From the NCBI RefSeq assembly GCF_002968835.1, contig NZ_PKQK01000002.1, forward strand, positions 1 to 64,000: a stretch of 64,000 nucleotides of DNA, written 5' to 3'. Origin of the DNA: Paenibacillus sp. PCH8 (lineage in GTDB: Bacteria; Bacillota; Bacilli; Paenibacillales; Paenibacillaceae). Position 1 is the first letter of the stretch. Every line of letters begins with the position of its first letter. The notes under the pieces were generated by a model. It was given only the letters and a program-made list of their open reading frames with translations, was not told the origin of the DNA and did not search any database. Below, in pieces: positions 27,522-36,250 of the stretch. A program made the position numbers and the translations under genes.

Positions 27522-29516
27522 ATGGTTGTCACTCGACCTAGTCACAGCTCTATGCCACGCAGGCTTCTGAATCATCCACTTACGTTATATCTTATTTTTC
27601 TTGTGCTCATGCTGCTCAAACTCATGTGGCTCCACCACAATCTTCACGCCTATAATATTACGATGGGATTTTTCGATAAGGTCATCGCCATTGGATCTTT
27701 ACTGCTCTTGTCCTTCTGGACTTGGCTGCTTCCACGGAGGAGCATGATCGTCTCTCTGGTTCTGCTTAACCTGCTGCTTACGGCTCTAATCTATGCCGAC
27801 ATGGTGTATTATCGCTATTTTCAGGATTTCCTGACCATCCCGGTGTTGTTACAGGCCAGACAGGTTGATGCATTGGGCGACAGTATTGCTACACTAATCT
27901 ACGCAAGTGATCTCTGGTTCTTTGCAGACTGGCTTGCCGTCATTCCATTCGCAGCGATCGCGCTGTTCAGCAGACGTTACCGTTCGGAGAACACGGGTGC
28001 TTACGTGAACGGTTATGGGAGTTATGGGAGCTACACGTCCAACGATCGCAAGGTGCGGATGCGCCGTCGTCTCACTGCGGGTAGCGTTGCCCTTGTGCTG
28101 GGACTGGGACTCGCAGTCGGCCCAATCTATTTTTACAGTAAAACATGGGCCAAAGGCTTGTTCGAAAACAACTGGTGGAATGTATCCATGTACAATGTGA
28201 CCGGACTACTCGCTTTTCACGGTTATGATCTGTACAACTACGCCAAAGACCAGATTGGCTCCGGACCGGAGGCTGATCCCTCTGATGTGAAAGAGGCCAA
28301 AACCTTCTTTGCAGATAGACAGCAAGCCTTTACTCGGAAGGATGCCTTATTCGGCAAATACAAAGACAGTAATGTCATCATTGTTCAGGGTGAAGCTTAT
28401 ATGAACTTCATGATTGGCCAGAGCATTGGCGGTCAGGAGATCACACCCCATTTCAATGAGCTAATGAAAGAAAGTCAGTATTATAGTCACTTTTACCACC
28501 AGACAGGTCAGGGCAGGACATCGGATGCCGATTTTGGAGCAAACATTTCACTGCACCCTCTTCCGGTTGGATCAGCGTTTGTGCGATATGCAGACCACAT
28601 GTATGATTCGCTTCCATCCATTCTGAAGGATAATGGTTACAGCACCAACGTATTTCACGCGTATGAGAGCGGATTCTGGAATCGGTATACGATGTATCAG
28701 AACATGAAATATGACAAGTTTTATAGTAAAAATGATTATGTTCAGGACGACCCGCTCGGCTGGTCCCTGTCTGATGAATCCTTTTTCCGTCAGTCTGTTG
28801 AGAAGATGAGTAATGAGGTTACCGAACCTTTCTATTCCTTCCTCATCACACTCAGCAGTCACCATCCGTATGTCTTACCCCAAGACAAACAGCAACTGGA
28901 TGTAGGCGAGTTCCAGGGGACGATGTTCGGTAACTACCTGCAATCCGTTCATTATGTAGATTCTGCCTTGGGCAATATGGTAGAAGACTTGAAGAATCGG
29001 GGATTATGGGAGAACACCATCTTCATGTTCTATGGGGATCACGACAATTCGATTAAGGAAAAAGCACAATACGAGCAATTTCTCGGACGTTCATTGAACG
29101 ATCTGGACATGGAACAGATTATGAACGAAGTACCTTTACTCGTACATTTACCGGACGGAGCCGCTGCCGGAACCATCGACGAACCATCAGGACAACTGGA
29201 CATCACACCTTCCGTCCTGCACCTGCTCGGCATATCCGACCAGTCCTATTATCACATGGGTAACGACGTCTACGACGGATCATCACGGATGGTTGTTCTG
29301 CGGAATGGTGCGTTCTCCGATGGTACTGTATTCTATATTCCGTCCGACGATTATATCTACGAGAGTGCCACTTGTTATGATCTGTCTTCACGCAACAAAA
29401 CCGATATTAACGCCTGCCGTCCCGGTTATGATGAGAGTGTCAAGCGATTGCACATCTCGGATACGGTGATTACCTATGATTTAATTCAGCAATTCCGTGA
29501 GGAAGGGGCGCAGTAA
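27522..29516 (+). CDS. Lipoteichoic acid synthase family (LtaS-like) sulfatase-fold protein
   Basis: 664 residues: five membrane helices (about 1-210), then an extracellular alkaline-phosphatase/sulfatase-fold domain. The catalytic threonine motif is HQTGQGRTSDADF; metal ligands are seen in VQGEAY, SSHHPYV and MFYGDHDNS. Such enzymes polymerise glycerol phosphate from phosphatidylglycerol on the outer face of the membrane; LtaS, YfnI, YqgS and the primase YvgJ look alike, so which role applies is open. Strong AAGGGGG site before ATG 27522. A cytidine deaminase remnant follows after four bases. Confidence 0.9.
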   Translation: MVVTRPSHSSMPRRLLNHPLTLYLIFLVLMLLKLMWLHHNLHAYNITMGFFDKVIAIGSLLLLSFWTWLLPRRSMIVSLVLLNLLLTALIYADMVYYRYFQDFLTIPVLLQARQVDALGDSIATLIYASDLWFFADWLAVIPFAAIALFSRRYRSENTGAYVNGYGSYGSYTSNDRKVRMRRRLTAGSVALVLGLGLAVGPIYFYSKTWAKGLFENNWWNVSMYNVTGLLAFHGYDLYNYAKDQIGSGPEADPSDVKEAKTFFADRQQAFTRKDALFGKYKDSNVIIVQGEAYMNFMIGQSIGGQEITPHFNELMKESQYYSHFYHQTGQGRTSDADFGANISLHPLPVGSAFVRYADHMYDSLPSILKDNGYSTNVFHAYESGFWNRYTMYQNMKYDKFYSKNDYVQDDPLGWSLSDESFFRQSVEKMSNEVTEPFYSFLITLSSHHPYVLPQDKQQLDVGEFQGTMFGNYLQSVHYVDSALGNMVEDLKNRGLWENTIFMFYGDHDNSIKEKAQYEQFLGRSLNDLDMEQIMNEVPLLVHLPDGAAAGTIDEPSGQLDITPSVLHLLGISDQSYYHMGNDVYDGSSRMVVLRNGAFSDGTVFYIPSDDYIYESATCYDLSSRNKTDINACRPGYDESVKRLHISDTVITYDLIQQFREEGAQ

Positions 29517-29520
29517 CTAC

Positions 29521-29682
29521 ATGACATCACACACACAACAAACCAATATTGAACAGCAGCTCTTTGATGCAGCCTCCAATTTTGTCAAACAGCGTTATCC
29601 TCAAGGATGGGGCGGAGCGGGCGCGGTGTACACCGAAGCCGGTTCTCTGCTGATTAGCGTAGCTCCAGCTTGCGAATTATAG
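29521..29682 (+). pseudogene. 3'-truncated cytidine deaminase remnant
   Basis: 53 codons matching the beginning of the Bacillales cytidine deaminase-like family: NIEQQLFDAASNFVKQRYPQ, then GWGGAGAVYTEAGSLLISVAP. The family continues for about 90 more residues with the zinc-binding Cys/His sites, but here it ends in ACEL and a stop, and neither other frame downstream resumes the match. It begins four bases after the LtaS-like gene stop. I read it as a remnant left by a deletion whose right end lies just before the DsbA-like gene. Confidence 0.65.
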
Positions 29683-29746
29683 AAAGTGGCTATATAATTG
29701 TAACTATATTAGTTTCAACTACATGGATAATGGAGGTTTTCACAAA

Positions 29747-30481
29747 ATGAATATTGAAATATGGTCCGATTTTATGTGTCCATTCTGTTATATTGGCAAA
29801 CGCCGCCTGGAGAATGTGCTGGCACAATTTCCACATCGCGATGAAGTGAAACTGCAATTCAAAAGCTTTGAACTCGATCCAAACGCTGAAGTGAATAGCG
29901 GTAAAACCAATACAGACTATCTGTCTACCAAATATAATATTAGCGTGGAGCAAGCCCAAGGCATGAATGCTCAGATGAATGCCAACGCTCGCACGGCAGG
30001 ACTGGAATACAATATTGATGCCATGATTCCGACCAACTCCTTCTCTGCTCACCGATTAACACACTGGGCAGATACACAAGGTAAAGCACTTGAACTGAGC
30101 GAGCGATTATTCCAAGCCGTGTTTATTGAAGGCAAACATGCCGGCGATCCCGATGTGTTGGCCCAACTGGCTGAGGATGTCGGCCTGGATCGTAATGCAG
30201 CAGCTGAAGTGCTCTCCGGTAATCAATTCTCCGATAACGTTCGTGCGGACCAAGCGGAAGGCGAGCAACTGGGCATTCGTGGTGTACCGTTCTTCGTATT
30301 CGACCGCAAGTTCGCTGTATCTGGCGCCCAGCCTGACGAGGTGTTCCTGGATGCCATTCAGAAAGCATGGGACGAACGTTCCCCGTTCACCATGGTTGAA
30401 TCGAATAGCACAGAAGCAGACGGTAGCGGTGTATGCACAGATGAAGGCTGCGAAGTACCACCATCCGATTCGAATAAATAA
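29747..30481 (+). CDS. DsbA-family oxidoreductase (FrnE-like)
   Basis: 244-residue cytosolic thioredoxin-fold protein of the FrnE/DsbA type. The active site CPFC lies in SDFMCPFCYIGKRRLENVL; the cis-Pro loop is GIRGVPFFVFDRKFAVSGAQ. The tail carries an extra Cys pair (SGVCTDEGCEVP), unusual for the basic family and perhaps a resolving or metal-binding pair. ATG 29747 is chosen over 29723 because GGAGG lies between them. Ends at a strong terminator. Confidence 0.9.
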   Translation: MNIEIWSDFMCPFCYIGKRRLENVLAQFPHRDEVKLQFKSFELDPNAEVNSGKTNTDYLSTKYNISVEQAQGMNAQMNANARTAGLEYNIDAMIPTNSFSAHRLTHWADTQGKALELSERLFQAVFIEGKHAGDPDVLAQLAEDVGLDRNAAAEVLSGNQFSDNVRADQAEGEQLGIRGVPFFVFDRKFAVSGAQPDEVFLDAIQKAWDERSPFTMVESNSTEADGSGVCTDEGCEVPPSDSNK

Positions 30482-30484
30482 AAT

Positions 30485-30530
30485 AAAAGCAGCAGGATCA
30501 AGGGAAACTTCCCGATCCTGCTGCTTTTTT
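30485..30530 (+). terminator. Intrinsic terminator after the DsbA-like gene
   Basis: 15-base perfect stem AAAAGCAGCAGGATC / GATCCTGCTGCTTTT followed by T6. Confidence 0.93.
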
Positions 30531-30597
30531 ATACTTCTTAATTACCATCCAATCTATATAAGATGGTTTTATATCCGTTTGAAATTGAGCTATCCGC

Positions 30598-31428
30598 TTA
30601 ATCCCAGAAAAGTTGATCTGGATGCGGCCCCGTCCGTTTATCCGCATCCAACGCATCGATCAATCTCAGTTCATCTGGTGACAATTCAAAGTCGAAAATG
30701 TCTGCATTCTCACGAATCCGTTCCGGGGTTACCGACTTCGGAATCGTCACGATCTGATTCTGAATGTCCCAGCGTAAAATAATCTGTGCCGGCGTTTTCC
30801 CATATTTCTGGGCCAGCGCCTTGAGTGTAGACTCTTGATTCAGCTTGCCCTTCATAATCGGACTCCAAGCCTCCAGTTGAACCCCCTGTGCCCCGCAGTA
30901 ATCCTGGATTTCCTGTTGAATTAGACCCGGATGCAACTCCACTTGGTTCACCGCAGGTACTGTTCCGCCTTCATCTATAATATCTTGCAGATGGTGTACT
31001 TGGAAGTTACTCACACCAATTGCACGAACACTTCCTTCGCTATATAGACGTTCGAATGCTCTCCACGTCTCTTTATACTGGTCTCGACCAGGCCAGTGAA
31101 TTAAGTAGAGATCAATGACATTCAGTCCAAGTGCCTTCTGACTGGCTTCAAAGGCTCTCAACGTTGAATCAAATCCCTGATCCTCATTCCAGAGTTTGGT
31201 CGTCACAAACAGCTCATTACTGGCAACACCACTGCTTGCAATAGCTTGTCCCACTTCTTCCTCATTGCCATAGATGGATGCTGTGTCAATACTGCGATAC
31301 CCGACCTCCAAAGCCGTCTCTACCGCCTGTTGCACTTCCTTGCCCTTTGCTTTGTAGGTTCCGAATCCCAGCCATGGCATCGTCACTCCGTTGTTCAGAA
31401 TCGTACAATCTGTAATATGTTTTGTCAT
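30598..31428 (-). CDS. Aldo/keto reductase (YvgN/YtbE-like)
   Basis: 276 residues, NADPH-dependent reductase of the AKR5 type acting on aldehydes such as glyoxal/methylglyoxal. The catalytic tetrad is visible: Asp and Tyr in DTASIYGNEEEVG, Lys in TTKLWNEDQG, His in YLIHWPG. The cofactor phosphate motif IPKSVTPERIREN is intact. ATG 31428 follows GGGAGG; a longer frame to 31572 has no ribosome site. It is divergent from a lipoprotein gene. Confidence 0.92.
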   Translation of the reverse strand: MTKHITDCTILNNGVTMPWLGFGTYKAKGKEVQQAVETALEVGYRSIDTASIYGNEEEVGQAIASSGVASNELFVTTKLWNEDQGFDSTLRAFEASQKALGLNVIDLYLIHWPGRDQYKETWRAFERLYSEGSVRAIGVSNFQVHHLQDIIDEGGTVPAVNQVELHPGLIQQEIQDYCGAQGVQLEAWSPIMKGKLNQESTLKALAQKYGKTPAQIILRWDIQNQIVTIPKSVTPERIRENADIFDFELSPDELRLIDALDADKRTGPHPDQLFWD

Positions 31429-31612
31429 CCTGTACCTCCCGTATTGATTTTTGCCTGCTCTTGGTCTATTAACCTTCTCACAGAATTTTAAGCGATCATT
31501 CAACACATTGTCGAAGCATATCCATTTATTAAGGGTGGTTTGTGTTTTTATCGTAACTTTAACCAGTTCCACTACGTTTATTAGGTACCCATCCCAATCA
31601 GGAGGAATTCAT

Positions 31613-32011
31613 TTGAAGAAAATAGTACTGATTCTCTGTATGCTGCCCTTGCTCATTTGGATACAAGGTTGTGCTCCTGCAACATACGAGATAGAAGGAT
31701 ACACAGGATCATCCATTAATCCCGACATTCTAGTACCGAGCAATGCGAAGTTTATTGAAACCAAGGTTTATTCCGATCACCCCACCCTCAAAGAAGGTGC
31801 TACGTATGAATTGAAACATATCGGAGGAGAGCAGGGACTCTATCCACCCACAGATTATTTTCAGAAGTTAAGAGATACAGGCTGGGTAGAATTGGAGGAA
31901 GAACGGCTCGGACATGTTCATTTCCTTGAAAAAGATGACACCGTCATTGCCATTGAAATTCGGGAAGATAATTTCGAAATTTTTACAATGAACAACGATG
32001 CTGACATTTAA
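31613..32011 (+). CDS. Putative lipoprotein
   Basis: 132 residues. It begins at TTG 31613, seven bases after GGAGG, with a lipoprotein signal peptide: KKIVLILCMLPLLIWIQGCA. The lipobox IQGC is slightly atypical (Gln at -2). The mature part has IEGYTGSSINPDILVPSNAKF and ends with a compact beta-rich domain, possibly a small PepSY/DUF-like fold. I do not recognise the family. It should be anchored to the outer face of the membrane. Confidence 0.75.
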   Translation: MKKIVLILCMLPLLIWIQGCAPATYEIEGYTGSSINPDILVPSNAKFIETKVYSDHPTLKEGATYELKHIGGEQGLYPPTDYFQKLRDTGWVELEEERLGHVHFLEKDDTVIAIEIREDNFEIFTMNNDADI

Positions 32012-32041
32012 CTCCCCATACAATAACACGCTATAAAATCG

Positions 32042-32076
32042 CAAAAAGGAGAGGCCTCAGGCCCCTCCTCCTTTTC
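32042..32076. terminator. Bidirectional terminator
   Basis: Stem AAAAGGAG(A)GGCC / GGCC(CC)TCCTCCTTTT between the lipoprotein and YuzB genes. Confidence 0.82.
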
Positions 32077-32110
32077 AATGTGCGATTGATTCCAGCACAC
32101 TTTACACAAC

Positions 32111-32332
32111 TTACTTCACGAACTTTGCGACTTTGGCGAGCACTTCTTCTTCTGTCGGAGCACTGATGTACCGACCGTTGATGAAGACAAACGCACGTTT
32201 TGCGCAAGGACCGCAATAGGATTTGCACCCAATCTTGATCTCCGTATCCGGAGCCATCTTCTGCAACTTGGGTACGATCGATTTCAGTCGGACATGATTA
32301 CACTTTTCGCATACGCGGATATCGTTAGCCAT
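32111..32332 (-). CDS. yuzB: YuzB-family protein (DUF1450)
   Basis: 73 residues, full length for the UPF0349/DUF1450 family. Five Cys occur in a pattern like a thioredoxin-like [2Fe-2S] ferredoxin: CEKC near the start, then CKSYCGPCAKRAFVFINGRY. The family role is not established. It lies 21 bases after the HesB-like gene on the same strand; both are linked by family to iron-sulfur metabolism, so a shared transcript is plausible. Confidence 0.88.
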   Translation of the reverse strand: MANDIRVCEKCNHVRLKSIVPKLQKMAPDTEIKIGCKSYCGPCAKRAFVFINGRYISAPTEEEVLAKVAKFVK

Positions 32333-32353
32333 GAGTTCCCCTTCTTCGCACCG

Positions 32354-32656
32354 TTAGTGATCGCCGTGATTGCCTTGGGACGGATTCGTAATGACGAACC
32401 CCTCTTCCGGGAAGTAGAGATAGTCAATTTTAACACCGTTCAGCAAAGGTTGATCATTCGCAAGAATCACATCGATTTCTTTGTCGGTAGATACAACCGT
32501 ATCATTATCCTTAGGCGTATCGATATCAAGCCCGTAGTGAGCATGGTCACCATGTGCATGTGTGATGACAACACGCAGTTTTTTTCCTTCGTTCTCAGGC
32601 TTGTCCAATTCAAGCTTCAATACTTTAGCAGCATTACGCGTAATTTTGCAATTCAT
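32354..32656 (-). CDS. HesB/IscA-like protein lacking Cys ligands
   Basis: 100 residues with the HesB/IscA (A-type carrier) fold, seen in HYGLDIDTPKDNDTVVS, LLNGVKIDYLYFPEEG and FVITNPSQG. The three cluster-binding Cys of IscA are not present; the equivalent places carry His/Asp clusters, THAHGDHAH and NHGDH. Iron or zinc binding by histidine is therefore more likely than a classical cluster. The start is ATG 32656, nine bases after GGAG; an ATG three codons earlier directly abuts that site. Upstream of yuzB. Confidence 0.82.
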   Translation of the reverse strand: MNCKITRNAAKVLKLELDKPENEGKKLRVVITHAHGDHAHYGLDIDTPKDNDTVVSTDKEIDVILANDQPLLNGVKIDYLYFPEEGFVITNPSQGNHGDH

Positions 32657-32798
32657 TCTCTTCATCTCCTATATTGTAATTGCTGGCTTCAACAATTTCA
32701 GCATTCTTAAACTCCAGCATCTATTGTAAAGAAAGTTATCGTTCTTCGCAATAACATTGATGCGAATTCGATGTTAAAACCATCCATTTCGCAAAAAA

Positions 32799-33056
32799 TC
32801 AAGAAGATAATCCTTCCTGAAGCGCAGGGTATTTACGTTCTGCACGACTTACAAACCAGTTCATTAGAATCAAAGTGACCCCGATATCATCTATAGGCAT
32901 AAACGGCATGACGTCAGGAAGTACCCAGTATAACAGCGCCGGGATAATAAACAGCATCTTTTCCCCCAAAGGAATCTGCGGAGCCCGGAGCAGCCGGGGT
33001 AGTCTTTTGAAAACTTGTGTCCATCGTTTGAACGATAGCAGTCTTCTCCACTTCAT
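32799..33056 (-). CDS. DUF1232 (YkvA-like) membrane protein
   Basis: 85 residues with the DUF1232 core: PQIPLGEKMLFIIPALLYWV, then LPDVMPFMPIDDIGVTLILM, forming one or two membrane helices with conserved Pro/Asp motif. ATG 33056 follows GGAGGG. The front is strongly basic (KWRRLLSFKRWTQVFKRLPRL). Function of the family unknown. Confidence 0.82.
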   Translation of the reverse strand: MKWRRLLSFKRWTQVFKRLPRLLRAPQIPLGEKMLFIIPALLYWVLPDVMPFMPIDDIGVTLILMNWFVSRAERKYPALQEGLSS

Positions 33057-33110
33057 ATGAATCCCTCCGTATGATATCAATTTATGTCGAAACAGCAGGT
33101 GAGTACAAAT

Positions 33111-33135
33111 AATAAAAAACGGAGCGCCGCTCACA
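33111..33135 (-). terminator. Intrinsic terminator of the LysM-M14 gene
   Basis: Short hairpin AACGGA-GCG / GCG-TCCGTT; on the minus strand a T6-A-T2 tail follows. Confidence 0.6.
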
Positions 33136-33205
33136 GCGTCCGTTCCTGTTATACGAATGAACAGCCACTACGTTTCAAAAGCTCGTTACCATCCGAATTG
33201 CCTTG

Positions 33206-34414
33206 TTATCGATTAGTTAATAATTCAGCCAGCAGCATCCCGACTTCCACACAGATGTCATCAAACTGTTCTACAGGAAGCGGATTAACACCCAATCCAA
33301 CCTCCACTGTGAAGCCAGGCTTACCAAATTCTTGAATGAACCAGTCTTTGTAACCAGCATCACTACCGCCGAGCTTCACTGCCTTATAGCCTGAAGCTTT
33401 GGCGAGCCTGCGTGATAACAGCCCACTCTCTCTGGGCTCCAGATCACGGTAATTCCAATAGATTTCCTGTCCCTGACTATGCAGAGAAACAACCACGGCG
33501 AATGAGTGTTGCTGTGTCCACTGCGCCAGCGCTTGTGCCTCCGGTTCCGTCAAAGGAGCCGTCCCTGCATAATCCCGGGGACCCGGTGTGGTCATCCCCC
33601 TTCTCGCTGCTTCTTCATCCCAATGGGCAGGAAATTGATCATTTAGATCCACCCCTCTGATATTGGCCTTCCAATGGGTAAAATGCGACCTGCCCGCATT
33701 CCAGGCTAACAACTGCCGTGCATGCGAATGCTGATTGACCACACCTTCCTGAACCAGTTCGACCCCGTCCGGATTAACCATCGGCACTGCCCAGAGTGTC
33801 GTCTCTTGCATCCAGCGTTCGGTCTGGAATTGATTCCACGCCTTATGCGTGCTATAAGACTGGGCATACTCTTCGATAAACCTCATTAGAACAGCGGTAG
33901 TCAACCACTCATTAGCATGAACGGAAGCATTAACATGAATATGTCTCGGACCTTGCCCGATCCGCACATAAGGCAGCGACTTGCCCATGACACTTGTTCC
34001 GATCGAGCCTCTTTCAATGAACGGGAATTGATTCTCCAGCTTGTCTATATCCCTCATTAATTCTCGATAACCATACTCTCCCTGAATCTTCACAATAGTT
34101 TTTCCATTTGAATCCGGAATATGAATACAGCGCCCCACCCAATCCACAACACCTGCAATCTCGGGATTGGCCTGACGCAGTATATCTTCTTCAAGCCCAA
34201 AACGATCTGCAATGCCCCTTACACTCTCTCCAGGCGGCACAGCGTACCTGCGTCCTGTACCAGGGACAATGCGTAGCATCTGGCCAGCGAACAGATAAGG
34301 CTGAGAGGCTGCTTCCGGGTTCAGCGCAGCGAGCAACTCTCTCGTCATACGGTGCGCTGACGCAATCCGGGGCAGCGTGTCTCCCCGCTGAACGATAATC
34401 CACTGCAGTTCCAT
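33206..34414 (-). CDS. LysM-containing M14 peptidase (gamma-D-glutamyl-diamino acid endopeptidase I-like)
   Basis: 402 residues. Two LysM peptidoglycan-binding modules (about 5-50 and 56-100) precede a zinc carboxypeptidase-type domain. Zinc ligands are His and Glu in ASVHANEWL and His in VVSLHSQGQEIYW; the catalytic Glu is in FTVEVGLGVNPLP. The layout matches the Bacillus endopeptidase that cuts the gamma-D-Glu-meso-diaminopimelate bond of spore or cell-wall peptides. No signal peptide is seen, as in the sporulation enzymes. Isolated between two terminators. Confidence 0.9.
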   Translation of the reverse strand: MELQWIIVQRGDTLPRIASAHRMTRELLAALNPEAASQPYLFAGQMLRIVPGTGRRYAVPPGESVRGIADRFGLEEDILRQANPEIAGVVDWVGRCIHIPDSNGKTIVKIQGEYGYRELMRDIDKLENQFPFIERGSIGTSVMGKSLPYVRIGQGPRHIHVNASVHANEWLTTAVLMRFIEEYAQSYSTHKAWNQFQTERWMQETTLWAVPMVNPDGVELVQEGVVNQHSHARQLLAWNAGRSHFTHWKANIRGVDLNDQFPAHWDEEAARRGMTTPGPRDYAGTAPLTEPEAQALAQWTQQHSFAVVVSLHSQGQEIYWNYRDLEPRESGLLSRRLAKASGYKAVKLGGSDAGYKDWFIQEFGKPGFTVEVGLGVNPLPVEQFDDICVEVGMLLAELLTNR

Positions 34415-34554
34415 GCTGTTCTCCTTTCCACAGGAAAAAACAGGTCTCCTGTCCGGTTCTCACGTATGATGTGTCTATAACATATGTATGCAGGTCCGGT
34501 TGTCCGACATGTGACATGAATCATGTTCATCGCCTGTCCATGCAGAATCATGAC

Positions 34555-34583
34555 AAAAAAACCCGGAACTTCACCGTTCCGGG
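34555..34583 (-). terminator. Intrinsic terminator of the glutamate racemase gene
   Basis: Stem CCCGGAAC / GTTCCGGG with a six-base loop; on the minus strand T7 follows. Confidence 0.9.
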
Positions 34584-34644
34584 ATGTCACACAGGTAATA
34601 TACAATTAATTATAAGTCCTATCGGTGCATACAATAGAGTATAG

Positions 34645-35454
34645 CTATGGTAATTGTGTAACCTGCCAGACCACAGGAGTTTTCGAGATCTGTTCCCCTA
34701 ACCATCGACGGGTAATATTCTGGAACATGCGCGGGTCGCCAGTGCAGAAAAATTGATGCACCGGGGTCTCATCCCCGCTAGCCAACTTTCGTTTATCATA
34801 TAAAATCGTACTGATCTCCCGCGCCGTTTCATCTGCCGAACTAATTAGCTTCACTTCCTGTCCCATAACCTCCTGAATGGTGTCCATGAGAAAAGGATAG
34901 TGCGTACAACCCAGAATAAGACAATCAATGGGCTGTTGCTTGATCTCACCCAATGATTGCTCCACCGTATGTGTCGTGTGCTCGGAACGAAATTCACCTT
35001 GCTCCACCAACGGAACCAGCGCCGGACAAGCCTGACTGACCACATCAATATAGGGGGACAACTGCTTGAGCGCTAATGTATAAGCACCACTTCCAATGGT
35101 ACCCACAGTTCCAATCACACCAATGCGTCCTGTACGTGTCGCTGTGATTGCTGCCCGCGCTCCCGGATGAATAACACCGATAACAGGAACATTCACCTTG
35201 GTACGGATGTATTCCAGTGCGGCCGCTGTCGCTGTGTTGCAGGCGATAACGATAACCTTCGGATCGAATTGGATCAAGAAATCAACGATTTGTTCCGTAA
35301 ATTGTTTCACTTGTTCGGACGAACGGGGTCCGTACGGTGTCCGGGCAGTATCCCCAAAATAAATGATCTTTTCCCGCGGGAGCTGACGCATCACTTCTTT
35401 CGCGACGGTCAATCCCCCTACACCGGAGTCTAATATAGCGATTGCTTGCTGCAC
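34645..35454 (-). CDS. racE: Glutamate racemase
   Basis: 269 residues; makes D-glutamate for peptidoglycan. Both catalytic cysteines are present, in VIACNTATAAALEY and LILGCTHYPFLM, with the N-terminal ILDSGVGGLTVAKEV. I start at GTG 35454, ten bases after AAGGAAG; the earlier in-frame codons have no site. It could equally be called murI. No neighbouring gene is in an obvious operon with it. Confidence 0.95.
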   Translation of the reverse strand: MQQAIAILDSGVGGLTVAKEVMRQLPREKIIYFGDTARTPYGPRSSEQVKQFTEQIVDFLIQFDPKVIVIACNTATAAALEYIRTKVNVPVIGVIHPGARAAITATRTGRIGVIGTVGTIGSGAYTLALKQLSPYIDVVSQACPALVPLVEQGEFRSEHTTHTVEQSLGEIKQQPIDCLILGCTHYPFLMDTIQEVMGQEVKLISSADETAREISTILYDKRKLASGDETPVHQFFCTGDPRMFQNITRRWLGEQISKTPVVWQVTQLP

Positions 35455-35623
35455 GAACACACCGCTTCCTTCTTCATTGAATTGGTTCTGAAAACGATTA
35501 TTTCCCAGAGCTTTCTTCCTACCGTATGAACATTCCGGCAAAAAGGTACCTACATCTTACCCGATTTCATCTCAGGGTTCAAATAAAATCCCCCGTGCTG
35601 TATATCTCAGGTGTGGACACACA

Positions 35624-35661
35624 GCAAAACAGGCTCTCCTCTATATCGAGGAAAGCCTGTT
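35624..35661 (-). terminator. Terminator-like hairpin after ytxH
   Basis: Stem AACAGGCT / AGCCTGTT with an inner CCTC/GAGG pair; the T tract on the minus strand is weak. Confidence 0.55.
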
Positions 35662-35675
35662 AATCCAAGCTTTGC

Positions 35676-36053
35676 TTAGTTTTCGTCCTTGGAATCATCC
35701 GTAGGGAGTTTCGCAACGATTTCGATTCCGGCCTCATCTGTTGCTTTGTCCGTATCGGTATCCGTAATGGCTGCCGAGATGCGAATTTCTTTGCTCTCAG
35801 CGCAGTTGCGCCAGGATTGAATATCCTGAATCACGACATCTGCAGTTTCTTTGACCTTGGATACGATCTGCGAGCTTTGTTCCCCCACTTTACCAGCCAG
35901 TTCCTGACCTTTATCCGATACCTGACGAGCACCTTCCGAAATGTCTTGACGAAGCTCGCGTCCTGATTTCGGAGCCAGTAGCAATGCAGTCACCGAACCC
36001 ACAACGGAGCCGATCAGCGCTCCCCACAACAAACCTTTATTCGAATCCTTCAT
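35676..36053 (-). CDS. YtxH-domain protein
   Basis: 125 residues. The YtxH signature fills the front: one glycine-rich membrane helix (LLWGALIGSVVGSVTALLLA), then PKSGRELRQDISEGARQVSDK and an amphipathic helix. The tail is acidic. Members are general-stress or sporulation-associated, but their function is unproven. The ATG follows AGGAGG. Monocistronic. Confidence 0.87.
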   Translation of the reverse strand: MKDSNKGLLWGALIGSVVGSVTALLLAPKSGRELRQDISEGARQVSDKGQELAGKVGEQSSQIVSKVKETADVVIQDIQSWRNCAESKEIRISAAITDTDTDKATDEAGIEIVAKLPTDDSKDEN

Positions 36054-36250
36054 GCCTTCATCCTCCTATTACTTTCGTTGAAGTACAGGATCTCAAGCGA
36101 TATCCTGTCGCTCACCCAACCGGGCGAATGCCTACTCTGTTGATGCATTATAAGCAGCACAGGCTTGACCTGACACTCTGGATACCAAAAATTATTTAAA
36201 TGTCCTTTATGGGTACTTGTGCCTTTGAGCACTTTAGGTCCCGCTTCATC

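Noticed and set aside
29683..29746. Frameshift that would restore the cytidine deaminase
   Set aside because: No frame after base 29682 encodes the rest of the family, and only 64 bases remain before the next gene.
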